A stretch of 64,000 bases of DNA from positions 1-64,000 of the forward strand of contig JALUWO010000057.1 of assembly GCA_027019405.1 (NCBI GenBank). Reading direction: 5' to 3'. This DNA comes from Candidatus Altimarinota bacterium (GTDB lineage Bacteria > Patescibacteriota > Gracilibacteria > BD1-5 > UBA6164). Shown piece by piece: positions 32,145-43,119 of this stretch; positions within the stretch are counted from its first letter, which is position 1, and each line of letters begins with the position of its first letter. The position numbers were made by a program, and so were the translations under genes. The notes under the pieces are model-generated. The model searched no databases. It was given only the letters and a program-made list of their open reading frames with translations, and was not told the DNA's origin.

Positions 32145-32852
32145 TTATTTTTTACTTTCTTCCCAAACATCAATTATTTTTCAATTTGTAGTTTCTACTT
32201 CAAATTTTTTTCTATCAAAACTTGTTGGAATTCAAGTTAAATTAGTTTCTTTCAAATTAAAATATCAATTTTGATATTTTTTTTCTTCATCTTTTTCATC
32301 TAGATTTCAGATAATAAAATCTAGTAAATACCATTTATTTTCATTTTTATTATAAACAGATTTAAAAAAAGTATCTAATTCTTCTTCAATTTTTTCCTTT
32401 TTATCTAAAGTATTTATATCTAATTTTATAGTTTTAAATTTATTATCATCTAAATCTTTTGCATTAATTACAATATTATTTTTCTCATTATAAATTAGAT
32501 TTACTTCATCAGTAAAAAGTCTATATTTTTTTTCTGTTTTTATATTAATTATATCTATAAAAGGTTTTTCTCATCACATTAAACTTCATCTTTCTCAAAC
32601 AGTAATTACAATATCATCATTTTCTAAAAATAATTCTGTATTATTAAATTGTTTATTTTTCAATGGGAAAATAGCTGAACCTCTATCTCCAAGTCCATCA
32701 TTAAAATAACAATCTTCTCTTTGAAATTTGTATTTATATGGTCAAAAAGAATCTGAAGCAAATTCTATTTTAAACTCTCATTTCATTCCTAAAATAAATT
32801 TCTCTTTATTTACAGTTATATTTTCAACTGATTTTTTAATAATCTTTCACAT
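32145..32852 (-). CDS. Soluble protein of unknown function, first gene of the TPM/M50 operon
   Basis: A 235-residue protein without signal peptide or membrane segment. The first half is beta-rich and carries GMKGEFKIEFASDSFGPYKY and REDCYFNDGLGDRGSAIFPL, then NDDIVITVGERGSLMGGEKP. The second half is charged and helical and ends DVWEESKK. I do not recognise it. It leads seven same-strand genes with gaps of 3-84 bases. Confidence 0.6.
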
Positions 32853-32916
32853 ATATTATTATTTATTAATTATAAATATTACTTTTTTAAAGTTTATCAT
32901 ATTTTCCTTATTTATC

Positions 32917-32950
32917 AAAAAAAATAGATAATAAAATTATTATCTATTTT
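32917..32950. terminator. Terminator downstream of the PcrA-like gene
   Basis: AAAATAGATAATAA (32921-32934) pairs with TTATTATCTATTTT (32937-32950) with A/T runs outside. It touches the stop codon of the helicase gene and insulates the TPM/M50 operon. Confidence 0.7.
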
Positions 32951-35181
32951 TATATTTTCCTTACAGGAGCAATCTTTATATTCATTTTTTTTATTCATTT
33001 TCAACTAAAAGCTATTTCAGCTAATTCTCAATTTAAACTTGTAATTATTCAATTTCAAAATTTTGGATGAGATATTTTATCTCACATCTTAAATTGAGTT
33101 ACATCATTGTTCTTTATTTTTCTTACTAATTTTTCTCAACTACTAATAGTTGAAGTTTGCACTTTTAATGGGTTAAATCTATTTTCAAAGAAACTTGAAT
33201 TATTTAATTGAGAATCAGCCCAACTATATTCTTCAATCAAATCTTTTGGAATTTCACATAAAAATCTTGATTCAGGATTTCTTACATAATCTCAAAAATG
33301 AAATCTTTCTTTTGCTTTACATATATATAGTTCTTCTCTGGCTCTAGTCATTGCAACATACATAAGTCTTCTTTCCTCTTCAAGTGCAGAATTTTCTCAA
33401 ACAGATCTAAAACTAGGAAAAATTCATTCTTCAAGTCATACTAAAAAAACTCTATTTTGTTCAAGTCATTTTGATGTATGAATAGTCATAAGTGTAACAT
33501 AATCATTATCTTCTTCTTTTTTATCAGCATCAGTCAATAAAGCTACTTCTTCTAAAAATAAACTCAAAGATTCATTTGGAGTCATACCATTATATTCAGA
33601 AGCTATATTTATAAGTTCATCAATATTATCTTGCTTTGAATTTGCTTCATCTTTACTTAATCAATCAGTAATATAATCAATATACTTTATATCTTGTATA
33701 ATAGCTTGAATTAATTCTCAAACTACAAGACTTTTTGATTTTTCTTTTAAATTTTTATAAAGCTCTAAAAATCATTTTAAAGCAGTTCTTGCTGCTGGTC
33801 TTAGTTCTTCAACTTCATCAATATTTTCAATTATATCAAAATAATTTAATCAAAAATTATTTCTATAATTATCCAAAACTTCAATTGATTTAGCTCAAAT
33901 TTTTCTTGTAGGAGTATTTATTATTCTTTTAAGACTCACTATATCATCACTATTAAAAATAACTTTTAAATAAGCTAATATATCTTTTATTTCTTTTCTA
34001 TCATAAAATTTTAATCATCATATAACTCTATATGGAATATTTGCTATCATCAAAGCTTCTTCTAATTGTCTAGACTGAGCATTTGTTCTATATAAAATAA
34101 GATTATCTGAATATTTTCATCATTTTTCTTTTATAATTTCAACAACTGTTTTTGCTTCCATTTTATCATCAATTGCATCAATAAAAGTTATTTTTGAACC
34201 ATCATTTTTATCTGACCAAAGTTCTTTTTTTATTCAACTTGTATTTTTTGATATAACTGCATTTGCTCATGCAATAATATTTTTTGTTGATCTATAATTT
34301 TGTTCTAATTTTATTATTTCAGCTTCAGGATAGTCTTTTTTGAAATTTAATATATTTTGCATATTTGCTCATCTCCAAGAATAAATTGATTGAGCATCAT
34401 CACCAACTACAGCTAAATTTCTATACTTTGAAGCTAAAAGTTTCACTATATTATATTGTGGAGCATTTGTATCTTGATATTCATCAATCATTAAATATTT
34501 ATACTTTTCCTGGTAATATTCTAAAATCTGAGGAATATTTAATAAACTTAAAGTTTTTACTAAGATATCATCAAAATCCATTGCATTATTTTGAGATAAT
34601 CTTTTTTCATAAATTGTATATACTTTAAAAACAACTTCTTTTATAGGTCAATCAATTTCTCTTTCATATGCTTTTGCATTTATTAAAGCATTTTTTGCAT
34701 TACTTATAAAAAAAGCAATTTGTCTTGCTGGAAATTCTTTTTCATCAAGTTTTAAATCTTCTTTTATTATTCATTTTAAAACTGATAATTTATCAGACTC
34801 ATCATAAATAACAAAATCTTTTTTAAGTAATAATCTTTCAGAAACATCATTATATAAAGGGTTATTTGGATTTAAAAATTCTTTTAAAAAATATATTCAA
34901 ATAGAATGAAATGTTCAAATAAGAGGAAAATTTCTAGTAGAAAATAAATTTCTAGGAGTTTGTAATCATAAAGTTTTTGCAACTCTTTCTCTCATTTCAA
35001 GTGCTGCTTTATTGGTAAAAGTTACCATTAAAATAGAATTTGGATTTATGTTTTTATTTTTTATCATATTTTCCACTCTAGCAGTCAAAGTTGCAGTTTT
35101 TCAAGAACCTGCACCTGCTATAATCAATAAAGGTCATTCTATTTTATCTATTGCTTGTTGTTGTTTTGGGTTTGCTTGCAT
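32950..35181 (-). CDS. pcrA: UvrD/PcrA-type superfamily 1 DNA helicase
   Basis: A 743-residue protein, the usual PcrA length. Motifs in order: [19 protein letters not shown] (Walker A, about residues 19-37), [15 protein letters not shown] (Ia), [17 protein letters not shown] (II), [15 protein letters not shown] (III), [11 protein letters not shown] (IV), [20 protein letters not shown] (V) and [19 protein letters not shown] (VI). It ends in a short region with [17 protein letters not shown], the UvrD/PcrA C-terminal beta-barrel that binds RNA polymerase. It moves 3' to 5' in repair and conflict resolution. It is a single-gene unit. Confidence 0.92.
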
Positions 35182-35230
35182 TATAATCTAATCAAATAAT
35201 AATTAGCTAAATTTTATAGATTTTAAATAT

Positions 35231-35644
35231 TTATCAAATAATAAAACTATTAAAATTAAAATAAATAAAAAATCATAAAAGATATATAAAAATTGCAAAA
35301 ATAAATCATAAAAGATATGTTCAATTTTTATATTTTAAAATTATTATTACAAAATACCAAATGAAAAAAAATCAAAAAAATAATAAACTAAATTTTCAAA
35401 CTATAAAAAATAAATTTAAATCTAATTTTCAATTTTTAAAATAAAAAAATCATTCAACAATAATAGGAAAAAATAAAAAGAATATTAATACAAAAATAAA
35501 ATCCTTAGTTTTACATTTATTACATTTCATTAATAAATCCTGATATTCTTTATTATCAACAATTCAATTATTTTCTAATAAAATTTTATTAACTTTATTA
35601 CAATATTTTTTATCACAATATTTATCTTCTCTTAAAAAAATCAT
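35231..35644 (-). CDS. Small membrane protein with a cysteine-rich N-terminus
   Basis: A 137-residue protein. The N-terminal 45 residues carry DKYCDKKYC and KCNKCKTKDF, spacing that could bind zinc. Four hydrophobic segments follow (for example FIFVLIFFLFFPIIVEGFF). A short tandem repeat in the DNA near 35267-35322 duplicates a YLLGF segment at the C-terminus. The function is unknown. It is 50 bases upstream of the PcrA-like gene on the same strand. Confidence 0.6.
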
Positions 35645-35713
35645 TTAAATTAATTTAAAATACTAAAAGTTAATATAAATTATATTATTTTTCAATAAAA
35701 AAACTATTTTTTA

Positions 35714-35741
35714 TTGAAAAAAACAAAAAATAATTTATTAT
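35714..35741 (+). promoter_or_regulatory. Possible promoter of thyA-folA
   Basis: TTGAAA (35714-35719), 16 bases, TATTAT (35736-35741), about 28 bases before the thyA ATG, in the divergent gap with the small membrane-protein gene. Confidence 0.4.
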
Positions 35742-35768
35742 ATAATTAATAAATTATAATAATATACT

Positions 35769-36701
35769 ATGAAACAATACCTAAAACTTCTTGAAGATAT
35801 AATGGAAAATTGAATAGATAAACAAGATAGAACTTGAACTTGAGTTAGAGGGATTTTTGGTATGCAAGCTAAATATGATTTACAATATTGATTTCCACTT
35901 GTAACTACAAAAAAAACATTTCTAAGAATAATAATTGTTGAACTTATTTGGCTTATTAGATGAGAGACAAATATTAAATATCTAGTTGATAGAAATTGTC
36001 ATATCTGGGATGAATGGCCTTTTCAAAACTGGTTAGATAATTCCTGAGAAGTTGATAAAAAAGATTATCCAATGTATAGTGAAGAATGGTATGAGCTTAA
36101 AAAAGAATTTGCTGAAAAAATTAAACAAAAAGAATCTCAGGATCCTTGGGTAAAAAAATGGTGAGAATTAGGTCCTGTTTATGGTCATCAATGGAGAAAT
36201 TTTAACTCTCAAGATATAGACCAAATAAAAAATGCAATTGAACAAATAAAAAACAATCCTACAAATAGAAGAATAATAGTTTCAGCTTGGAATCCAGCTC
36301 AAATTGATAAAATGCTACTTCCACCTTGTCATGCTTTTTTCCAATTCAATGTTGATACTACAAATAATAAACTAAATCTTCAATTATACCAAAGAAGTGC
36401 TGATATGTTTTTGGGAGTACCTTTTAATATAGCTAGTTATTCTACTATGCTTATACTTTTTTCAAAAATAACTTGATTAAAACCTGGAACTTTTACTCAT
36501 ACTCTATGAGATGCTCATATATATTCAAATCATTTTGAACAAGTTAATGAACAATTAAGTAGAGAGCCATTTCCACTTCCAGAATTAAAACTAAAAAAAG
36601 ATATAAAAACTCTTGAAGATATAGAAAATCTAGAATGGGAAGACTTTGAACTTGTTAAGTATCAAAGTCACTGAGTTTTAAAAGCTCCTGTTGCTGTTTA
36701 A
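35769..36701 (+). CDS. thyA: Thymidylate synthase ThyA
   Basis: A 310-residue protein making dTMP from dUMP with methylene-tetrahydrofolate. DRTGTGVRGIFG (two UGA glycines) is the phosphate-binding N-terminus, [12 protein letters not shown] the conserved core, [10 protein letters not shown] holds the catalytic Cys at about residue 187, [17 protein letters not shown] binds nucleotide, and the protein ends LKAPVAV, the mobile C-terminus of the family. The segment around residues 85-130 is somewhat longer than in E. coli. The dihydrofolate reductase gene follows after 17 bases, the standard pairing that recycles the folate product. Confidence 0.95.
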
Positions 36702-36718
36702 AAAATAATAAAAATATT

Positions 36719-37264
36719 ATGAAAAACTTTTCAATAATTCTAGCAGTTAATAAAAATAATTGAATCTGAAAAAATAATGATTTATGCTGGAGACTTTCAG
36801 CAGATTTAAAACATTTCAAAGAAGTTACTGAAACCACAAAAGATTTAGCAAAATACAATGCTGTTATAATGGGAAGAAAAACTTGGGATTCTATCCCTTC
36901 TAAGTTCAGACCACTTCCTAATAGAATCAACTGTATACTTTCTAAAAGCTTAAAATATGAGGATATAAATTCAAAAATAGATAATTTTGTTTTACATTTT
37001 AATAACTTTGATCACTGTCTTAAAGAATTATCTAGCAAAGAAAATGTAGAAAATATTTTCTTGATTTGATGAGGAAGTTTATATAATCAATTTATAAAAC
37101 ATAAAAAGCTAGAAAAAATTTATATTACAAAAGTTTTAAAAGAATTTGATTGTGATACTTTTTTTGACTGAATTCCTGATAATTTTGTTTTAGAAAATTA
37201 TAGTGAAGATTTAGAAGAAAATTGAATAAAATTTAGATTTGAAACATATAAAAGAGTGAATTAA
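36719..37264 (+). CDS. folA: Dihydrofolate reductase FolA
   Basis: A 181-residue protein. [20 protein letters not shown] is the N-terminus with the nicotinamide-contacting region, followed by the [16 protein letters not shown] substrate loop; here Cys-Trp-Arg-Leu takes the place of the usual LPW pattern. [19 protein letters not shown] is the most conserved block, and [14 protein letters not shown] the NADPH-binding glycine strand. It reduces dihydrofolate made by ThyA. It is slightly longer than most bacterial forms through a loop near residue 90. Confidence 0.9.
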
Positions 37265-37271
37265 TCTATTC

Positions 37272-38288
37272 TTATTTTTGATATAAAATATAAAATATAA
37301 AAATTAAATAAACACCTAACAATATATATCAATCCTTTTTTAAAAGCTTTTGCCTATAAGCTAAAAATAAAAATATTAAAGAAGAAATTATAATAAATAC
37401 TAAAATATAATAATCAATATAAAAGATATTATTAAAATCTATTCATAAAAATATTCAAATTAAAATAGGTAAACCTAATCATATACAAATATTAAAAATA
37501 TTTGATCAAATTGCATTTCAAAAACTAGAATCTATTCTTCAATTTCTAGCAGTTTTTATTCAAAGTAATAAATCAGGAGAAGATGTAACTATAGCCAGTA
37601 ATATTAATGAAGTTACAAAATGAGATACTCAAAAATAATTACTTATAAATATAATAGATTGAACTGATAATTCAACTCAAAAATATAAAATAATAAAAGC
37701 TAATATTATTTTAAAAAAATTTATTTTTATATTTTTTGTATTTTTATAATGCTTTTTAACTCTATGTTTATGATCTAAAATATAATACTTATTTTCTTTA
37801 TTTAAATAAATTAAATATAAAAAATAAGTAAATATCAAGAGAAGAGAAGTTAATAAATATAAATTATTATTTACTCAAAAAAACAATATTAATACAGAAA
37901 TAATAAAAAATATAGTATCCCTTTTTATATCATTCTTTGAGAATTTTTTAATTTTATTTTTTTTATAAAAAACAATAGCAAAAAAAGAAATCATTAATAT
38001 ATTAAATATAGCTGATCCTCAAATTGTTCATATTCAAATTTCTAATCATTTTTTTCCTAAAATTATTATTGAAATAATAGCTGTAAAAAATTCAAGAAGA
38101 GATCATCAAATAGCATCAAAAGTAGCTCATTTTATTCAAGGAGATAATTTTAATTTATCTCACAAAATAGAAAATTCTTTTGATAAAATATCTGTAGCAT
38201 AATATATTAATAATAAAACTAATACTAAACTTAAAATTGAATATATTAAATTTCCAGTCAATGTAGTTATTAATTCATCAATAAGCAT
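37272..38288 (-). CDS. Sodium/calcium exchanger family membrane protein, copy 1
   Basis: A 338-residue protein with about ten helices and two inverted CaCA repeats. Repeat 1 has GATFDAIGSSLLEFFTAI and GTIGGSAIFNILMISFFA; repeat 2 has ATVTSSPDLLLGIKTA and GNAIGSNIFNICIGLGLPIL. Those G-S/N-x-x-F-N blocks form the ion site of Na+(or H+)/Ca2+ antiporters. The usual SLPE in repeat 1 is SLLE. The ion and partner are unproven. A paralogue lies at 40517-41536. It is convergent with folA. Confidence 0.85.
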
Positions 38289-38290
38289 TT

Positions 38291-39043
38291 TTATAAATTT
38301 TTTAATAATTTAAAATATTCATCTTTTGCAAATCAAGTTCTATAATTATTTTTAGAACAATCAATTATTTTATCATTTAAAACTGATTTTCAATCTATAT
38401 TTCTAAATCAAATATATTTATAATTAAAATTATTTTTCTTATAAAATTCTATTCAATAAATTCTTGTTTCTTCAATTAATTTTTCTAGAATTTTTAATAA
38501 TTCTAGAATTAATTGTTTTTGTTTAGGATTTTTTAAATAAATATATAAATTCAATAAATATTTTTTAGGAATACTTCTATCAAAACTAGTAAAAATAAGT
38601 AAATTTTTAGCAATATTTTTAGAATTTAGTTTTTTAAAATTTTCTAAAAAATTATTTTTCAAAATCTCTAAATTTTTATTTATTAAATTATTATCAAGTT
38701 CTTTTTTAATTAACTCATTAAAAATAATTCTATAATTTTCTTCTAAAATTAAAGAATTATAATATTTTAATTCTCTTCTTACAACTAAATAATTTTCTAA
38801 ATATTCATCAGTTTCAATATTATCTATATTTAATTCTCTACCTGATTCTAAATCATTTTTTAAATCATACAAAAAACTTAATATAGTTTTACTATACTTT
38901 GTATTATCAGTTTTTAATTGTTTTTCATAATTAAAAAGAATCTTTTCTAATTTATTTTTTTCTTTTTGTTTTTCTACTTTTGAATATTTTCAAGCAATTA
39001 AAATTAAATCTTTTGCTATATTCAGTATTTCTTGTTTTTTCAT
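38291..39043 (-). CDS. Helical protein of unknown function
   Basis: A 250-residue, Lys/Asn/Leu-rich soluble protein, almost wholly alpha-helical by appearance, with no signal peptide or membrane segment. It opens MKKQEILNIAKDLILIAGKY and contains ASFDRSIPKKYLLNLYIYL-like helices later. No motif recognised. It ends three bases before the exchanger start and is co-transcribed with it. Confidence 0.55.
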
Positions 39044-39091
39044 AAAATAATTAACTATCTAATATTTTTTCTATTTTATCACAAAAATAAA

Positions 39092-39117
39092 AAAATAGCC
39101 AATTTCTTAGCTATTTT
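39092..39117 (-). terminator. Terminator downstream of the CoA-binding protein gene
   Basis: AAAATAGC (39092-39099) pairs with GCTATTTT (39110-39117); on the minus strand a T run follows. A second small hairpin (ACATAATT/AATTATGT, 39133-39150) lies just before it. Confidence 0.65.
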
Positions 39118-39159
39118 AAATAATAAAACTTCACATAATTTTAATTATGTTATTAATTT

Positions 39160-39540
39160 TTATTTTTTACTTAAATCTTCAAGCATTATACAACTATTAA
39201 CTATATAATCCTTAAATCAATTCTTATGTAAAAATATTATAACTTCATCATCACTTGCTCAAGGCTGGCACCAGATTTTTTTATCTTTAATTTTTTCTAG
39301 ATTAAATTGTAAATCTTTTAAAACTATACTAGGTCTCACAACAAAATTAATAACATCAAAATCAATATTATAACTTAAAAAATTTTCTAAGCTTTTATAA
39401 GCTTTTATTCATTCAATTTGCTCTTCTTTAGGATTTATAGGATAAACAGTATAACCTTTACTTACTAAATCATTCAAAATTTTATTTCAATATTTTTCTG
39501 GATTGTTTGAAGCTCAAACTAAAACTATTTTTTTCATCAT
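39160..39540 (-). CDS. CoA-binding domain protein (YccU-like)
   Basis: A 126-residue protein. KKIVLVGASNNPEKYGNKIL is the Rossmann start, YTVYPINPKEEQIEGIKAY matches the V-x-P-V-NP element of YccU/CoA-binding proteins, and KKIWCQPGASDDEVI the GxxxExA-like segment. The family binds CoA through this fold and occurs alone or in acyl-CoA synthetases. Two adjacent ATG codons (39540 and 39537) could start it; the first is used. It overlaps the upstream unknown gene by 16 bases. Confidence 0.75.
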
Positions 39541-39887
39541 AAATTCAATATATTATTAATATAATCTTTTATCTCTTTTTTTAAATCTCACTTATAAAAA
39601 ATTTTAATATATTCTCTATTGTTTTTATTATCTTCATCTAAAATAGTAATAACTATAACATTATTCATTAAAAAACTTAAATCATCAATTTTATAATTAT
39701 TTATTCATAATTTTTCTAAGAATTCAGATAAATTATTTTTTATTTTTTTAAAATCACTTTTTTCTTCTAAATAAATATTATTTCTTTCTAAATTAGATTT
39801 TCAAATAATTTCTTTTTTTAAAAAATTTATTAAAGAAATATTTTTAGGTGATAATTGATATTCAGATTTATTTTCTACTGTATTCAT
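39525..39887 (-). CDS. Small soluble protein of unknown function
   Basis: A 120-residue protein, acidic and Asn/Lys-rich: MNTVENKSEYQLSPKNISLI, a helical middle, and DDLSFLMNNVIVITILDED. No signal peptide with this start; an upstream in-frame ATG would add a hydrophobic stretch but lies within the divergent promoter region. It overlaps the CoA-binding protein gene by 16 bases, so they are translationally linked. Confidence 0.5.
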
Positions 39888-39961
39888 AATAATATTTGTT
39901 AAGTTTATAAAATTAGATATAATATTTTTATAAATTATATATTTTAAAATATATTTTACAA

Positions 39962-40522
39962 ATGAAAATACCAAATACTTGAAGAAAAAAAGCACTTTTT
40001 ATAATTGATGTTCAAAAATCATTTATTATAGAAAGAAATAAATATATTATTCCAAAAATAGAAAAAATAATTAAGAATATAGATTATGACTTAATAATAA
40101 ATTCAATAACTTACAATAAAAAAAATACTCAATGGGATAAACAAATTTGATGGTTAGAAATGCAATGAATAAAAGAAGATATAATACCAGAATTGAAAGA
40201 ATGATTACAAAATAAAAAACATATAAAAGTAGAAAAATTAACAAGAAGTATTTTTAAGGCTGATACAAATATACTAGATATCTTAAAAAAAGAAAATATA
40301 AAAGAAGTACATATTGTATGATATGAAACAAATGATTGTGTTATGGCTAGTTGTTTTGAATCTATTGATTTATGATTTTATACTTTTGTTATAGAAGAAG
40401 CATCTGAAACCAGAACAACAGCTTCAAATCACACAAAAGCAATTGATATTTTAAATTATTTAAACCTTACAAATAATTCAAATTTTGTATGATATGATAA
40501 AATTAAATATTTTAATTTATAA
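39962..40522 (+). CDS. Isochorismatase-family cysteine hydrolase
   Basis: A 186-residue protein. ALFIIDVQKSFIIE carries the catalytic Asp, VEKLTRSIFKADTNI the catalytic Lys, and VHIVGYETNDCVMASCFESI the nucleophile Cys with the preceding loop. This family includes isochorismatases, nicotinamidases and related amidases. With no siderophore or NAD gene nearby, the substrate is open. Its last six bases overlap the convergent exchanger gene. Confidence 0.85.
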
Positions 40523-41536
40523 TGAAATATAAACTAAATACCCAATAAATACTAGATAAAAAAATCATAAAATATAAGAATAGTTTTTATTTAATTTTCT
40601 AATACTTAAAACTAAATAAAAAGCTACAACACTAAAAATTAAAAATCAAAATATAGGAATTTGTTCAGAAAAATTTACTTTTGGATTAAGTCACATTATT
40701 CAAATTCAAATCATTATTGGTACTCAAAGTCCTATACAAATATCAAAAATATTACTTCAAACTGCATTACTCATACTTGCATCTATATCTCATTTTTTAG
40801 AAGCTTTTACTGACAATAAAGTATCAGGAATAGATGTAATAGCAGCTAATAAAAACAATGACATTACAAGAGTAGAAATTCCTAAACTTTCTCAAATAAA
40901 TTCAGCACTTCTTACTGAAAGTTCTACTCATAGATAAATTAAAATAAGACTATAAAAAATAGAGAAAAAATTGATCTTTTTATTTTTTACTTCATTGTAA
41001 TTATTTTCTACTTCTAAAGTATTTTCTTTTTTATGTTTTTTTGAAGTAAAATATAAAACTGAAATATAAAAACTATAAAGTATAAACAAAGCAACTCACA
41101 TCAAAAATAACTCATTATAGTAAATTCAAGCAAGAAAAACTATAATTGAAATTATATAAAAAATACTATCTCTTTTAATTCAAGATTTTGATATTTTTAT
41201 AATTCAAGAACTTTTATGAAATAAAAGTGCAAAAAAAGGAATAACCAAAATATTAAAAATAGCTGATCATGAAATAGTTCAAATTCAAACTTCAAGTCAT
41301 TTTCCTTTTAGTAAAATAAGTCAAATTAAAGCAGTTAAAAATTCAGGTAAAGAGCTTGAAATAGCATCAAAAGTTGCTCATCTTACTGATGAAGGAATTT
41401 TTATTTTCTTTCAAATCATAGATAATTGCTCTTCTAGTTTTCAAGTAGCAAAATTAAGTAAAAACATTACTCAAATCAAAGTAATACTTACTCAAATCCA
41501 ATTATGAGTAAGTAAAAGTATTATATTATTTAACAT
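40517..41536 (-). CDS. Sodium/calcium exchanger family membrane protein, copy 2
   Basis: A 339-residue paralogue of the protein at 37272. Repeat 1 has GATFDAISSSLPEFLTALIG with the canonical SLPE and GTISGSAIFNILVIPFFA; repeat 2 has AAITSIPDTLLSVKASKKGD and SNAVGSNIFDICIGLGVPIM. It keeps the ion-site acid better in repeat 1 than copy 1 does, and has Asp for the second-repeat Glu. The two copies flank a 2.2-kb block of unrelated genes on the same strand as themselves. Confidence 0.85.
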
Positions 41537-41538
41537 AT

Positions 41539-42117
41539 TTATATTTTAAATCTTTTAAATTTCTTATTTCATAAAGTATCACAAACAAAATTCCAAAAAT
41601 CATCACTATGATTCATATGTTTTAAATGAGCAAGCTCATGAACTATTAGATAATCTTGTTTTTCAGCCTCTAAAAATACAATTTTATAAGAAAAATTCAA
41701 GTTTTTCTTACTACTACAACTTCCCCATTTAGTTTTTAAAGATTTTATAGCAATCCTATTATAACTAACTCCCATTTTTTCTGCCCAAGATTCACTTTTC
41801 TCCTCACATAATTTTCTAGCCTCTTCTTTATATTTTAAATAATGTGCTCTTGAATAATTTTGTAAATCAGGATTCTTTATTTGTCATTCTGAATTTTTTT
41901 TAGAATCTATCTTTATATGTTTTAAAATCCAATCAGTTTTAGACTTCAAAAAATCCAAAGCCCTTTTTTCAATACTTTCTTTTGACTGAAAAAATCAAGG
42001 TTTTGGTATAGTTAAAATAAGCTCTTCATTTTGAATAGATATTCTAATATTTTTTGCTCTTTTAGAATATCTTTTTTGGTAAGGGATTTTTTGGGAATTT
42101 AATATGATTTGTGGCAT
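41539..42117 (-). CDS. YgjP-like (DUF45/M48-type) metallopeptidase
   Basis: A 192-residue protein. IKSLKTKWGSCSSKKNLNFS is the conserved W-G-S-C block; YLIVHELAHLKHMNHSDDF is the HExxH zinc site plus third ligand His (about residues 157-175). These proteins are small zinc hydrolases often found next to type I restriction or Fic genes. The start ATG overlaps the stop of the RhuM-Fic gene by one base (TAATG), so the two are translationally coupled. Substrate unknown. Confidence 0.85.
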
Positions 42118-43073
42118 TATTTTTTCAGTAACAATATAATTAATCCAATAATTTTTTCTTTATCTTTTGGATTTGACTCAGCTGTCATAAGTGCAAGCAC
42201 TGTTAAAGCCTCTGGAGTAATTTTTTCTTTAAATTCAAAACCTACTCTTTGTAAAAACCAGATAAAACTAAAAGCTCAAGTTCTTTTATTTCAGTCATTA
42301 AAAGGATGATTTTTTACTATAAAATATAGCAAGTGTGCAGCTTTTTCTTCAATTGTAGGATACACATCTTCTCAAGCAAAACTTTGAAAAATATTTCACA
42401 AAATTCATTTTAAAGAATCTTTACTTTTTTCTTGTGCAAAAAGTTCTGTTGCTTGTCATTTTTTGACTAATTCTTGTTTAAATTCTTCTACATCTTTGTA
42501 TAAATCTTCTGAATTTATTTGCAAATCTTCTTTTGTAAAACCACTTGTTGGCAATTTATCTTCATCATAAGTTTCCAGATTAAACCAAGTATTTGCAAAA
42601 GCTTTAACTAATTCTAAAACATCTTTACTTTTTATAATTTCACTATTTTCTGGCAAGATTTTTTTTACATCTTCAATAGCTTGTATAAATTTATCATAAT
42701 TTTGTGCAATTCTATTTCTATTTATAGTAAAACCTTTTGTAATATGTTCTTTTAGTGTTTTTGTTGCCCATTTTCTAAATTCTATTGCTTTTGCAGAATT
42801 AGTTCTATAACCAACTGCTAAAATAATATCAAGATTATAAAATTTAACTGGTTTATCTGAATTTGCAATGTGCATTTTTTGCACATTGCTTTTTTCATCA
42901 ACCTCAGAATCTTTAAAAATTTTATTAATATGTTTTGTAATAACAGTTCTATCAATACCAAAAATTTCAGCAATCTGTTTTTGATTAGCCCAGATAGTTT
43001 CATTTTTACTATCTTCCTTCAAGATAATTTCTCAATTTTTACCTTGATAGATTAATAATTCTTTATTTGTCAT
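42117..43073 (-). CDS. RhuM-Fic fusion protein
   Basis: A 318-residue protein. The N-terminal half is RhuM-like: IWANQKQIAEIFGIDRTVIT (helix-turn-helix), FYNLDIILAVGYRTNSAKAI and EFRKWATKTLKEHITKGF. The C-terminal half is a Fic/Doc domain with VKNHPFNDGNKRTGAFSF, the full HPFxDGNxRTG catalytic motif, where two glycines are UGA. Fic enzymes transfer AMP or other groups to hydroxyls of proteins. RhuM-Fic genes occur in restriction and defence loci. The N-terminal two thirds mostly use GGN glycine codons, unlike the neighbours, so it may have arrived by transfer. Confidence 0.9.
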
Positions 43074-43119
43074 AATTTTATTTTTATTACTTATATAAAT
43101 TTATATTTTTTTGTAAGAG

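Noticed and set aside
32728-32931. Plus-strand frame near the end of the TPM/M50 operon
   Set aside because: Antisense to a gene whose code-25 frame is continuous and better supported.
34365-34628. Plus-strand open frame of 87 codons
   Set aside because: It lies antisense within the PcrA-like helicase motif region, which is certain; it is a shadow.
35267-35322. Short tandem repeat as a phase-variation tract
   Set aside because: Only two copies, with an unequal intervening sequence, inside a membrane helix of the small protein; too little for slipped-strand switching.
39801-39995. Longer start for the gene at 39525
   Set aside because: The extension is a hydrophobic AT-rich stretch within the divergent promoter region; the internal ATG gives a more natural protein.
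42109-42309. Plus-strand frame over the Fic region
   Set aside because: Antisense to the HPFxDGNxRTG motif of the RhuM-Fic gene.
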